Shown: positions 7,315 through 14,695, counted from the stretch's first letter. The stretch is DNA of 26,740 nucleotides from Clostridia bacterium (GCA_900767495.1 CAAFZH010000132.1:1-26740); one strand, 5' to 3'. Numbers and translations: made by a program. Notes: a model not told the origin generated them from the sequence alone.

Positions 7315-7343
7315 ATTTTAATATATTCGGGCGTTTTAGTCAA
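7315..7343 (-). promoter_or_regulatory. Promoter of the ruvC operon, almost abutting the start codon
   Basis: TTGACT (7343-7338), 17-bp spacer, TAAAAT (7320-7315) on the minus strand. The ATG of ruvC is at 7305, so a start site 6-8 nt after the -10 box leaves only about 0-4 nt of leader. Confidence 0.7.
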
Positions 7344-7360
7344 GTGAATAGCCCGAGATA

Positions 7361-7400
7361 AAACGAAAGGATTTTGCAAACCCGTGCAAAATCCTTTTAT
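7361..7400 (-). terminator. Terminator after murC
   Basis: On the minus strand AAAGGATTTTGCA and its complement TGCAAAATCCTTT form a 13-bp stem with a 6-nt loop at 7366-7398, followed by CGTTTTATC. It starts 5 nt beyond the murC stop codon and separates murC from the ruvC promoter. Confidence 0.75.
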
Positions 7401-7402
7401 TT

Positions 7403-8725
7403 TCAATGCGATAACTCGGCGCGGAATTTTTCTGCAAGGTCGCCCGCGCCTAAAACAAGCAACAAATCGCCGCTTAAAAGCGTTTTTTCGAGTTGAGTTT
7501 TCAGCGCGGCGAAATCGTCGAAATACGCGGTTTCGCCGCCTAAGTCGCGATACAAATCGAACGCGCTTCCGCCGTCCGTAAAATTCTCCCGCGCGGCGAA
7601 GGTTTTATAAATATACAGGTTTTTTATTCTGCCGAGGACGGATAAAAACTCGTCCTTCAAAAATATCGTGCGCGAATAAGTGTGCGGCTGAAAAACCGTT
7701 ACTATGCGGTTTGCGTTAAGTTCTTTAGCGGCGGCATACACGGCTGCTATCTCACGCGGGTGATGCGCGTAATCTATTATAACTTTCGCGCCGTTTATTT
7801 CGCCTATATTTTCAAACCTGCGCTTAACGCCCTTAAAATCGGCTAAACCGCGTTTTATATCCGCCGCTTTAACGCCGAGTTCTGTCGCCGTTGCCGCGGC
7901 GGCGAGCGCGTTCTGAACGTTATGCCTGCCGTAAACGCAAAGTTTTACCCTGCACGCTTTTTTGCCGTCCGCATAAAAATCAAAACGATATTTACCGTTT
8001 TCGTCCACGAGATTTTTCGCCGTATATTTCGCGCCGCAAGAAAAACCGAAAGTCGCGGCGTTTTTATCGCCGCACTTTGCCAATGCGCCGTCGCCGACAT
8101 TGATAATCGCCTTATCCGCCCGTTTTATATATTCGTAATAAGTGTTTTTCAACTCGTCGTAATCCTTGTAACAATCGAGATGATCGGGGTCGGCGTTAAG
8201 ACAAACCGCAAGCGTACAATCAAAGGCAAGCAAATTCTTTTTATATTCGCAGACCTCGCTTAAAAATATTTCGCCGCCGAATAGCGCGCAGTTGGAAAAT
8301 TCGTTATCCTCGCCGCCTATATGCGCCGTAAACTTTAATTTTGCACGCCTGAATATATGCGCAAGCATACAGGTTACCGTGGTTTTACCGTGGCAACCAC
8401 CCACGCCTACTATCGTTTTAAAGTTTTCGGCTACGCTTTTTAAAAGTTCGGTTCGGGAAATCACGTAAAGTCCGCGCTGACGCGCGGCGACAAGTTCCTT
8501 ATCTTCCGCTTTTATGGCGTCGCTGTAAACTACCATCTGCGCGTTTTTGATATTTTCCGCCGCGTTGCCGATAAAAATTTCAGCGCCCGCCGCGATAAGT
8601 TCGTCGGTGTAAGCCGAACGGGTTATATCGCTGCCCTGCACCGTAAACCCCGCGTTTAACAAATATTTCGCCAGACTCGACATACTTACGCCGCCTATAC
8701 CTATAAAATGAACGCATAAATCCAT
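7403..8725 (-). CDS. murC: UDP-N-acetylmuramate--L-alanine ligase
   Basis: 440 aa from ATG 8725. The longer frame to 8788 is rejected because AGGAAAG and the family N-terminus (VHFIGIGGVSMSSLAKYL) fit 8725. It adds L-Ala to UDP-MurNAc with ATP in peptidoglycan precursor synthesis. The N-terminal dinucleotide-like fold is followed by the ATP loop VGGCHGKTTV (about 107-116), NADPDHLDCYKDYDEL, GRHNVQNALAA, and the C-terminal domain with IIDYAHHPREI and QPHTYSRT. The HLDCYKDY and SEVCEYKKNLL segments favour MurC over other Mur ligases. It is transcribed alone, divergent from spoVG and closed by a terminator. Confidence 0.93.
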   Translation of the reverse strand: MDLCVHFIGIGGVSMSSLAKYLLNAGFTVQGSDITRSAYTDELIAAGAEIFIGNAAENIKNAQMVVYSDAIKAEDKELVAARQRGLYVISRTELLKSVAENFKTIVGVGGCHGKTTVTCMLAHIFRRAKLKFTAHIGGEDNEFSNCALFGGEIFLSEVCEYKKNLLAFDCTLAVCLNADPDHLDCYKDYDELKNTYYEYIKRADKAIINVGDGALAKCGDKNAATFGFSCGAKYTAKNLVDENGKYRFDFYADGKKACRVKLCVYGRHNVQNALAAAATATELGVKAADIKRGLADFKGVKRRFENIGEINGAKVIIDYAHHPREIAAVYAAAKELNANRIVTVFQPHTYSRTIFLKDEFLSVLGRIKNLYIYKTFAARENFTDGGSAFDLYRDLGGETAYFDDFAALKTQLEKTLLSGDLLLVLGAGDLAEKFRAELSH

Positions 8726-8805
8726 TAAAAAAGACTTTCCTACCGTACAATATATGCTAAAAACGGCATTAAATTTAAAATTTTTCAAATATTTTTATTT
8801 TTTTA

Positions 8806-8834
8806 TTGAAAATTTTATGAATAAATGTTAAAAT
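8806..8834 (+). promoter_or_regulatory. Promoter of spoVG
   Basis: TTGAAA (8806-8811), 17-bp AT-rich spacer, TAAAAT (8829-8834). The expected leader is about 26 nt and holds the AAGGTGG ribosome site. In Bacillus spoVG is driven by sigma-H; here the boxes look sigma-A-like. Confidence 0.65.
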
Positions 8835-8867
8835 ATACTTAACTAAAAGATAAGGTGGATTTTTCAA

Positions 8868-9152
8868 ATGAAAATTACTGACGTAAGAGTAAGGCTTGTC
8901 AATAAAGACGATTCCAAGTTAAAAGCGGTTGCGTCTATTACGATAGACGATTGTTTTGTCGTTCACGACGTTAAAATTATCGACGGCAACGACGGCTTTT
9001 TTATAGCGATGCCCTCGCGCAAAACTGCCGACGGCGAATTTAAAGACGTGGCGCACCCGATAAAATCGGAAACGCGCAACGAAATAATAGAATCGGTTTT
9101 AGAGGCGTATAAAAACGAAGTGGCAAAAGCCGTGGTTGCCGAACAAAAATGA
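8868..9152 (+). CDS. spoVG: SpoVG family regulator
   Basis: 94 aa. It starts MKITDVRVRLVN and has the family core LKAVASITIDDCFVVHDVKIIDG and GFFIAMPSRKT, followed by the conserved FKDVAHPIKSETRNEIIESVLEAY. SpoVG proteins bind nucleic acid and affect septation and sporulation in Bacillus and many other processes elsewhere; the family also occurs in non-sporulating bacteria, so it does not prove sporulation. It is monocistronic, with its own promoter and a double hairpin downstream. AAGGTGG precedes the ATG. Confidence 0.95.
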   Translation: MKITDVRVRLVNKDDSKLKAVASITIDDCFVVHDVKIIDGNDGFFIAMPSRKTADGEFKDVAHPIKSETRNEIIESVLEAYKNEVAKAVVAEQK

Positions 9153-9198
9153 TACGAACCGTGGTCTGGCGGCGTTTTTGCAAGGTTCGTATTATTCT
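9152..9198 (+). terminator. Possible first hairpin after spoVG
   Basis: ATACGAACC (9152-9160) pairs with GGTTCGTAT (9184-9192), followed by TATTCTTG. The 23-nt loop and poor T-run make it a weak candidate compared with the next hairpin. Confidence 0.35.
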
Positions 9199-9217
9199 TG
9201 TCCGTCATAACAAAATC

Positions 9218-9252
9218 GGGCTGTCGCAAGCAAGACTTGCGACAGCCCTTTT
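9218..9252 (+). terminator. Bidirectional terminator between spoVG and yhbY
   Basis: GGGCTGTCGCAAG (9218-9230) pairs perfectly with CTTGCGACAGCCC (9236-9248) across a 5-nt loop, followed by TTTTCG on the plus strand. On the minus strand it is followed by GATTTTGTT, so it probably also ends the nth-obg-yhbY transcript. Confidence 0.85.
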
Positions 9253-9272
9253 CGCTTTCGAAAAACGGCGAA

Positions 9273-9560
9273 TTAAAATTCGATATGCTTAATATTTTTA
9301 TCGCTGCGGCGGTAAAGCACTATTTTGTGGCCTATAGTGCAAACCACTTCCGCATTTAATTCGGCGGCGATATCGTCCGCGAGAAAACGCGCCTCGTCGT
9401 CCGAATTTTTAAGCACCGTAAGTTTTATAAGTTCGCGCGCGTCGAGCGCGTCGGACAAACCTTTAAGCATATTTTCGCTTACGCCGCCCTTTCCTATCTG
9501 ACCTATCGGCTCGATAGTTTGCGCGATAGACCTTAATTTACTTCTTTCTTTTGTATTCAT
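9273..9560 (-). CDS. yhbY: YhbY-type CRM-domain RNA-binding protein
   Basis: 95 aa. It covers a single CRM domain: MNTKERSKLRSIAQ, the loop IGKGGVSENML (GKGG motif), LSDALDARELIKLTVL and CTIGHKIVLYRRS. CRM proteins bind rRNA precursors or ribosomal subunits. It is placed 9 nt after obg, another ribosome-assembly factor, with AAAGGAG before the start. Confidence 0.92.
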   Translation of the reverse strand: MNTKERSKLRSIAQTIEPIGQIGKGGVSENMLKGLSDALDARELIKLTVLKNSDDEARFLADDIAAELNAEVVCTIGHKIVLYRRSDKNIKHIEF

Positions 9561-9569
9561 ATTGCTCCT

Positions 9570-10835
9570 TTACTCGTTGAAATCGAAGGCTGTTTCGCCT
9601 ATAAACACCGTGTCGCCGTCCTTTGCGCCTTTTTTACGCAAAGCGTCCAACACGCCGTAATCTTTAAGAGTTTTTTGCAGGTACGCAAGACTGTCCATAT
9701 CGTCTAATATGACGTTCCTTTCAAGCAGTTTTACGAGCGGACCTTCGATAATATACGCCTCGTCCTCTTCGTCGTAAGTAACGGTAAACTTTCTTACGTC
9801 AGCTTTTTCGTATTTAAACTCCTCGAATTCAAGCGGCTTGGGCGCGGGCATTCCGTCAAGCGTTTCGACTAAATATTTAACGAGTTCTTCCGTGCCTTCG
9901 CCGTTTATCGCGCTTATGCAAAAGACTTTTTTTCCGCGGATTTTCTTTTTAAACGCCTTTATATTTTCTTCCGCGCCCGATATGTCGCACTTATTTAAAG
10001 CGATAACCTGCGGACGGGACGCGAGTTCCTTGGAATAATTTTTAAGTTCGGCGTTTATCTGCTTATAATCCTCGTAAGGATCTCTGCCTTCCACGCCGGA
10101 AATATCCACCACGTGTACCAAAAGACGGGTACGCTCGATATGCCTTAAAAATTCGTGTCCGAGTCCCGCGCCTTCCGACGCGCCCTCTATAAGCCCGGGA
10201 ATATCGGCGCAAACGAAACTTTCGTCGTAATATTTAACAATCCCGAGGTTAGGCGACATAGTTGTAAAGTGATAGTTGGCGATTTTAGGTTTCGCACCCG
10301 ACACTTTGGAAAGCAAAGTGGACTTGCCCACGTTGGGAAAGCCTATAAGTCCCACGTCGGCAATAGTCTTGAGTTCCAGAAGAATTTTACGGCTCTCGGT
10401 TTTTTCGCCGGATTGCGAAAAATGCGGAGCATGGCGGCGACTCGTACAAAAATGCACGTTACCCTTACCGCCGTTACCGCCCTCTAAAACGAGATTTTGC
10501 TGCCCGTCTTTATACATATCGCAAATAATTCTGCCGCTTTCGGCGTCCTTTACGACCGTACCCAAAGGCACGTTTATATACAAATCTTCGCCGTCCTTGC
10601 CGTGGCGTTTGTTGGGTTCGCCCTTACCGCCGTTTTCGGCTACGTATTTACGCTTGTACATAAAGTCGATAAGACTCGACTTATGCCTGTCCGCGACGAA
10701 ATATATGCTGCCGCCCCTGCCGCCGTCGCCGCCGTCGGGACCGCCGTTGGCAACGCCTTTATAGCGCATAAACGAAACGGCTCCGTCGCCGCCGTCGCCC
10801 GATTTTAAAAATACAGTTTCTTTATCGACAAACAT
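9570..10835 (-). CDS. obg: Obg/CgtA GTPase
   Basis: 421 aa with the three Obg modules. A Gly-rich N-terminal Obg fold (about 1-158; GGDGGRGG, NGGKGEPN, GGNGGKGN) comes first. The GTPase domain has GFPNVGKST (G1), the TT switch I segment, DIPGLIEGA (G3) and NKCD (G4). The C-terminal OCT domain spans about 345-421. Obg is essential in most bacteria for 50S subunit assembly and stress control. The start at 10835 follows AAGGTAGG and overlaps the end of nth by 14 nt. Confidence 0.97.
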   Translation of the reverse strand: MFVDKETVFLKSGDGGDGAVSFMRYKGVANGGPDGGDGGRGGSIYFVADRHKSSLIDFMYKRKYVAENGGKGEPNKRHGKDGEDLYINVPLGTVVKDAESGRIICDMYKDGQQNLVLEGGNGGKGNVHFCTSRRHAPHFSQSGEKTESRKILLELKTIADVGLIGFPNVGKSTLLSKVSGAKPKIANYHFTTMSPNLGIVKYYDESFVCADIPGLIEGASEGAGLGHEFLRHIERTRLLVHVVDISGVEGRDPYEDYKQINAELKNYSKELASRPQVIALNKCDISGAEENIKAFKKKIRGKKVFCISAINGEGTEELVKYLVETLDGMPAPKPLEFEEFKYEKADVRKFTVTYDEEDEAYIIEGPLVKLLERNVILDDMDSLAYLQKTLKDYGVLDALRKKGAKDGDTVFIGETAFDFNE

Positions 10836-11469
10836 TTTTACCTACCTTGGATTTATATTCGCATAGAGCGTTTATCGCGCATTTATCGCACGAGGGGTTT
10901 ATTGCCTTGCAAACTTTTCTGCCGTGCCAGATAAGATAGTGATGCATTTTGGACCAGGTATCTTCGGGCAAAAGTCGCATAAGTTCTTTTTCGGTTTTTT
11001 CGGGAGTTTTACCGCTTGCAAGACCTATTCTTGCCGAAACTCTGAACACGTGAGTGTCCACGGCTATGGCGTTGCCGCCGAAAGCGACGGCGTAAACCAC
11101 GTTGGCGGTTTTTCTGCCCACGCCCGCAAGAGTTTGCAACTCCTCGCGAGTGGAAGGAACTTGTCCGCCGAAACGCTCGATTATAGCGTTTGAGGCGGCT
11201 AATATATGCTCCGCCTTGGCACGATAAAACCCGCAGGAATAAATATATTTTTCCAGTTCACCCTCGTGTAGAGCAACCATTTTTTGCGGAGTATCGGCAA
11301 CTTTGAAAAGTTCCGCCGTAACCTTGTTTACGCGTTCGTCGGTGCATTGCGCCGACAATATAACCGCAACGAGCAGTTCGTAAGCGGAGGAAAATTTAAG
11401 CGCGGGTTTTGCGTCGGGATACTCTTCGGAAAGCGCGTAATATACTTTAAGCGCATCTTTCGTATTCAT
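10822..11469 (-). CDS. nth: Endonuclease III (DNA glycosylase/AP lyase)
   Basis: 215 aa, normal size. It removes oxidised pyrimidines. The helix-hairpin-helix LAGVGRKTANVV includes the catalytic Lys, VDTHVFRVSARIGLA carries the catalytic Asp, and the C-terminal [4Fe-4S] ligands follow the full pattern C-x6-C-x2-C-x5-C (CKAINPSC, DKC, AINALC). GGAG precedes ATG 11469. It is the first gene of nth-obg-yhbY. A hairpin with a T-run (11486-11513) lies immediately upstream of its ribosome site. Confidence 0.97.
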   Translation of the reverse strand: MNTKDALKVYYALSEEYPDAKPALKFSSAYELLVAVILSAQCTDERVNKVTAELFKVADTPQKMVALHEGELEKYIYSCGFYRAKAEHILAASNAIIERFGGQVPSTREELQTLAGVGRKTANVVYAVAFGGNAIAVDTHVFRVSARIGLASGKTPEKTEKELMRLLPEDTWSKMHHYLIWHGRKVCKAINPSCDKCAINALCEYKSKVGKNVCR

Positions 11470-11478
11470 TTTAACTCC

Positions 11479-11513
11479 AAAAAGAGAAAACGAAGGTCAA
11501 GCCGTTCGTTTTC
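11479..11513 (-). terminator. Hairpin with T-run between the DUF3343 gene and nth
   Basis: On the minus strand GAAAACGAA (11513-11505) pairs with TTCGTTTTC (11494-11486), followed by TCTTTTTGG. It could end the DUF3343 transcript or attenuate nth, because the nth ribosome site begins right after the T-run. Confidence 0.5.
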
Positions 11514-11567
11514 CCGATTTATTTTAACACAAAACGGCGTTTTACACAATCAAAACGAGCCGTTTAT

Positions 11568-11825
11568 TTAAAATTTTCTTACCGAAGTGCGATTTCCGTT
11601 TTTTTCGTAGAGATAAAAACCGCCGAAACCGCTTAAACCGTAGCGTCTGACAACCTCGGCGGCGTAGGGGCGGTTTACGCACGAAAATTTAACGCACACT
11701 CCGCAACCGATATGCGCCTCGGACGGGGTGTTGATTATTTTACAAGCCACCCCGCCCCTCGATAAGTATTCCGCAAAAGCAAGCACAGCCGTGCGCGAGC
11801 GGAATACCGCAAGACAATATTTCAT
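11568..11825 (-). CDS. DUF3343 small protein, putative sulfur/selenium carrier-like
   Basis: 85 aa from ATG 11825, chosen because AAGGGG lies just upstream; longer versions in this frame run antisense into the divergent gene. It has a short alpha/beta design: MKYCLAVFRSRTAVLAFAEYL, then TPSEAHIGCGVCVKF with Cys41 and Cys44 at the conserved DUF3343 Cys-Gly position, then AAEVVRRYGLSGFGGFYLYE. DUF3343 proteins often occur beside class V aminotransferase-fold enzymes and selenium genes, and a carrier role has been proposed (family knowledge). Here it is divergent from exactly such an enzyme (11907). Confidence 0.8.
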   Translation of the reverse strand: MKYCLAVFRSRTAVLAFAEYLSRGGVACKIINTPSEAHIGCGVCVKFSCVNRPYAAEVVRRYGLSGFGGFYLYEKNGNRTSVRKF

Positions 11826-11882
11826 ATATTTTCCCCTTAGTAACATTAAATATAATTTCCCGTAATAGAATATAACGAACGA

Positions 11883-11888
11883 TATAAT
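11883..11888 (+). promoter_or_regulatory. Possible -10 box of the class V aminotransferase gene
   Basis: A perfect TATAAT lies 18 nt before the ATG at 11907, but no good -35 sits at 16-18 bp. If used, the leader is only about 12 nt and holds GAGGTG. Confidence 0.35.
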
Positions 11889-11906
11889 ACTAATACGAGG
11901 TGAACG

Positions 11907-13037
11907 ATGATATATTTCGATAACGCCGCAACGAGCGGGTTTAAGCCGTCGCGCTCGATAGACGTGGCGGTATACGCCATGAAGTTTCTTAACGCCAACG
12001 CAGGCAGGAGCGGACACAAACTGGCGATTGCCTGCGCGGAGGCGGTTTTTGCCGCAAGACAATCCGTAGCCGCGCTGTTTAACGCCAAACCCGACAGAGT
12101 TGTTTTTACGCAAAACTGCACTCACGCTTTAAACGCCGCCATTTACGGTATTTACGAAAAAGGCTCGCACGTAATAACCACGGTAACCGAACATAATTCC
12201 GTACTGCGACCTTTATTCGACCTTGAAAAGCGCGGCGAAATCACCCTGACGATTTTGCGTCCGACCACGGGCGGCGTTACCGCAAAGGACGTTGAAAAGG
12301 CGTTGACCGAAAAAACGCGACTCGTGGTGATGAGCGCGACCTCCAACGTAAGCGGCACCGACAACGACGTTTACGGCGTGGGTAAACTGTTGAAAGGTAC
12401 TGAAATCAAATTCGTTGTAGACGGCGCGCAAGCCGCGGGACACGAACAACTTGACGTTAAAAAACTTAACTGCGACGCTCTCTGCGTAGCGGGGCATAAA
12501 GGACTTTATTCCGTACAGGGCGTCGGAGCGATTATACTCGGCGATAACGCGATTATCCGCCCGTTTATTCGCGGCGGTACGGGGTCGGATACATTCAACG
12601 CGGATATGCCCGAAGATTACCCCGAAAAACTCGAAGGCGGCACGCTTAACCTGCCCGCCATATGCTCGCTTAAAGAGGGGGCGGACTACTGCATGGGCAA
12701 CGTTTCTTATTGCGGCGGTCAACTGACCGCTTTAACCGATTACCTTATAACCGCGCTCGGCGCAAGACCGTATATAAAACTGTATTCCCTGCCCAACGCC
12801 GCGGGAATAGTCGCTTTTTCGCACGCCGAAATACCCTCGCAGGAACTCGCCTCGATACTTTCCGACAAATACGATATCGCGGTGCGCGGCGGGTATCATT
12901 GCGCGCCGCTTATGCACCGATACTTAGGGACGGAAAAATTCGGACTTGTAAGAGTGAGCGCGTCGCCTATGAACACGCGCAAAGAAATGCGCGCTTTAAT
13001 TGACGCTATAGACGAAATTTCTTTTACTGCTTTTTAA
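11907..13037 (+). CDS. Cysteine desulfurase/selenocysteine lyase family protein (class V PLP aminotransferase fold)
   Basis: 376 aa. It begins MIYFDNAATS, typical of the family. PLP-site residues are visible: TEHNSVLRP (His stacking on the ring), VDGAQAAGH (Asp), and the Schiff-base lysine in AGHKGLY (Lys198). GGTGSDT and GTLNLPAI also match. The loop Cys is Cys332 in GGYHCAPLMHRYLGT. It most resembles the Csd/SufS-like group that removes S or Se from cysteine or selenocysteine. GAGGTG precedes the ATG. The divergent DUF3343 neighbour may accept the released atom (inference). Its 3' end overlaps the convergent gene at 13024 by 14 bp. Confidence 0.9.
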   Translation: MIYFDNAATSGFKPSRSIDVAVYAMKFLNANAGRSGHKLAIACAEAVFAARQSVAALFNAKPDRVVFTQNCTHALNAAIYGIYEKGSHVITTVTEHNSVLRPLFDLEKRGEITLTILRPTTGGVTAKDVEKALTEKTRLVVMSATSNVSGTDNDVYGVGKLLKGTEIKFVVDGAQAAGHEQLDVKKLNCDALCVAGHKGLYSVQGVGAIILGDNAIIRPFIRGGTGSDTFNADMPEDYPEKLEGGTLNLPAICSLKEGADYCMGNVSYCGGQLTALTDYLITALGARPYIKLYSLPNAAGIVAFSHAEIPSQELASILSDKYDIAVRGGYHCAPLMHRYLGTEKFGLVRVSASPMNTRKEMRALIDAIDEISFTAF

Positions 13038-13302
13038 GCCTTGCAACCACGGTTTTAAGCATTTTTCGTTGCTTATCGGAAAGCATAGGCGAAACGACCG
13101 CGACGAATTTATCTATATCCGCGTCCGAAAGAGTGCCGTTTTTACGTCCCTTTTCCGCCTCGGCTAAAATCGCCGCCATCATTTCGTCCGCGCTCTTTCC
13201 TTCGTATTTTGACGCGAGCGAAGAAAAAGTCGCGAATATATCGCCGTTTATCGGCGTTTCGGCTGAATTTTCTTCGGGTTTATAGTTCAAAAAGTCCTTC
13301 AT
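13024..13302 (-). CDS. Small protein of unknown function, charged and helical
   Basis: 92 aa from ATG 13302, preceded by GAGGTACTTGACT. I do not recognise a family with confidence. It has no signal peptide or membrane segment. It starts MKDFLNYKPEENSAETPING, and the rest is predicted helical with two parts: YEGKSADEMMAAILAEAEKG and a basic C-terminal helix (SPMLSDKQRKMLKTVVARLKKQ). Together with the divergent gene at 13367, which shares a 64-bp promoter region, it may form a functional pair. A longer frame to 13671 is rejected because it runs antisense through that neighbour. The last 14 bp overlap the end of the convergent aminotransferase gene. Confidence 0.7.
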   Translation of the reverse strand: MKDFLNYKPEENSAETPINGDIFATFSSLASKYEGKSADEMMAAILAEAEKGRKNGTLSDADIDKFVAVVSPMLSDKQRKMLKTVVARLKKQ

Positions 13303-13366
13303 AGTCAAGTACCTCGTTACGAGATATTGTATGCCGCATATAAATAAAAATGTTAAGGAGTTTAAA

Positions 13367-13726
13367 ATGAATCTTTTACCGCTCGTTTTACTTGCAGTCG
13401 CCCTCGGCGGCGATAAGGCTAAATCTTTGGCGGAATTTTTATCGCATATAGACTTTAAATCTTTTGCGCCCGTACTCAAAATTTTAGGTTTTTCGGATAA
13501 AATGCTCGAAACGCTTTGTTCGGACGAATTTTCCGAAATGCTTTCGGGCGAAATAAACGCAGCGACGATAACAAAAATACTTTCGGGACTGGCGCGGAAT
13601 AATGACGAAAAAAGCGGCGGCGCGGATAAATCCGCGCCGCCGCAAAAAAAGAGCAACTTTTTATCGCCCATAGAGAGCGTTGCGCCTACCGAGATAGAAC
13701 AAACGCTCGGGGCGTATTTCTCTTAA
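13367..13726 (+). CDS. Small protein of unknown function with hydrophobic N-terminus
   Basis: 119 aa from ATG 13367 behind a strong AAGGAG. Not recognised. The N-terminus (NLLPLVLLAVALGG) could be a weak membrane or signal segment. The middle repeats the theme of short helices with phenylalanines and leucines (FLSHIDFKSFAPVLKILGFSDKML, then EMLSGEINAATITKILSGL). The tail is polar. The coding DNA for residues about 83-93 (SGGADKSAPPQ) is a perfect 13-bp inverted repeat that acts as a terminator for the opposing strand (13608-13643). The stop codon lies 1 nt from the stop of the convergent lipoprotein gene. Confidence 0.7.
   Translation: MNLLPLVLLAVALGGDKAKSLAEFLSHIDFKSFAPVLKILGFSDKMLETLCSDEFSEMLSGEINAATITKILSGLARNNDEKSGGADKSAPPQKKSNFLSPIESVAPTEIEQTLGAYFS
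13608..13643 (-). terminator. Strong intrinsic terminator of the lipoprotein gene, embedded in the opposing CDS
   Basis: On the minus strand a perfect 13-bp GC-rich stem (GCGGCGGCGCGGA against TCCGCGCCGCCGC, 4-nt loop, 13614-13643) is followed by six T. It lies about 85 nt beyond the stop of the minus-strand gene ending at 13728. On the plus strand the stem is followed by A, so it is oriented for minus-strand RNA. Confidence 0.8.
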
Positions 13727-13727
13727 A

Positions 13728-14624
13728 TTATTTACTAAGTCTTACGCTTTTAACGGTAATGGTCTTGGTGGGGATAATTTCCATAAGTTTGGAGTTATCC
13801 TTAAATTCCTTAACCAAATCGCCGTCGTCGTCGAGTTCCTTGTTGAATTCGCCGTTTTCGAGCGCGTAATACTTGCCGTCCTTATAAAGGTAAGTTTCAC
13901 CCTTATAGCAGTAGGTAATATCGCCGTCGTTTTCGGTATATTCGGTGCCGATAAGTTTTTTAAGTTCGGTTACGTCGGCCGAATTTTTAATTTTGCCGAT
14001 TATCACGAAGTTGGAAGTATTGTCGTAATAGGAATCCGTACCGAAAGTTACGGCAAGAGTAGCGCGCGCGGTATCGAAGTAATCGGCGTCGCTCGTCTTT
14101 TTACCTGTTTCGCGCTTTAAAACGAGCGCACCGTTTGAAAAATCGAGTTTGTTGTTTTTAAAGCCGTTTGCCTCGAATTCTCCGTTTAAAGTATAACCCT
14201 CGTTGAGTTTGCCGTCGTTATAATAACTTTTACGACTGCCGCTGCTGCCCAACGTCTTATTTTCGAGCGAATAATGCGTCATAAGAGAAACGTAAGAAAG
14301 AGTCGCGGCGTCGCTATACTTGGATACGCGACCGCTGCTTGCCGCCTCGTATTCGCCGAATTCGATATGCTTGTTTACGTTGCTTACGAGCGTGTTATCG
14401 TAATAGTTTTTGCCTACGAGGTATTTTACGTGTTCGATAGTACCCGGCGCGTAATTAAGGTAGAGTTTAAAATCGACCGATTTTTCGGTACCGCCTATAT
14501 CGAAAGTTACGGTAAGAGTTTCTATCTTACTTCCGTTTTCAACGTTGGAAGAACAACCTGCCGCGCCGATAACGCAAGAAACCGATAATGCGGCAACGAC
14601 AAGTTTTTTAAATAAATTTTTCAT
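13728..14624 (-). CDS. Lipoprotein with a divergent cyclophilin-type (peptidyl-prolyl isomerase-like) domain
   Basis: 298 aa. It has a signal peptide with lipobox GAAGC (Cys24). The following region follows the cyclophilin layout: VTFDIGGTEKSVDFKLYLNYAPGTIEHVKYLVGKNYYDNTLV resembles the family's strand plus AP-x-TV-x-N-F and YDGT segments. NGEFEANGF, GALVLKRETG, ATLAVTFG and SNFVIIGKI match the later strands. The usual catalytic FHR is replaced by SNV, so isomerase activity is doubtful; it may be an extracytoplasmic chaperone or structural derivative. An acidic C-terminal extension follows (about 240-298). It is monocistronic, with promoter 14652-14680, GGAGG before ATG 14624, and terminator 13608-13643. 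Confidence 0.75.
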   Translation of the reverse strand: MKNLFKKLVVAALSVSCVIGAAGCSSNVENGSKIETLTVTFDIGGTEKSVDFKLYLNYAPGTIEHVKYLVGKNYYDNTLVSNVNKHIEFGEYEAASSGRVSKYSDAATLSYVSLMTHYSLENKTLGSSGSRKSYYNDGKLNEGYTLNGEFEANGFKNNKLDFSNGALVLKRETGKKTSDADYFDTARATLAVTFGTDSYYDNTSNFVIIGKIKNSADVTELKKLIGTEYTENDGDITYCYKGETYLYKDGKYYALENGEFNKELDDDGDLVKEFKDNSKLMEIIPTKTITVKSVRLSK

Positions 14625-14651
14625 TAAAGCCTCCGAAAAGTCTATAAGTAT

Positions 14652-14680
14652 ATTTTAGCATTATAGCGCGCTAAAGTCAA
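14652..14680 (-). promoter_or_regulatory. Promoter of the cyclophilin-like lipoprotein gene
   Basis: TTGACT (14680-14675), 17-bp spacer, TAAAAT (14657-14652) on the minus strand. The spacer and -10 box contain the inverted pair TTAGC/GCTAA. Confidence 0.7.
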
Positions 14681-14695
14681 ATTATTAACCCGAGT

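Noticed and set aside
8726..8805. Promoter for murC
   Set aside because: The AT-rich region offers a TATATT but no -35 at a suitable distance, so no position is claimed.
11826..12125. Upstream extension of the DUF3343 frame
   Set aside because: It runs antisense through the start of the divergent aminotransferase gene, and the ribosome site supports ATG 11825.
12213..12722. 169-codon minus-strand frame
   Set aside because: Antisense shadow of the class V aminotransferase gene.
13303..13671. Upstream extension of the 92-aa protein frame
   Set aside because: It overlaps the plus-strand gene at 13367 almost fully; GAGG before 13302 decides the start.
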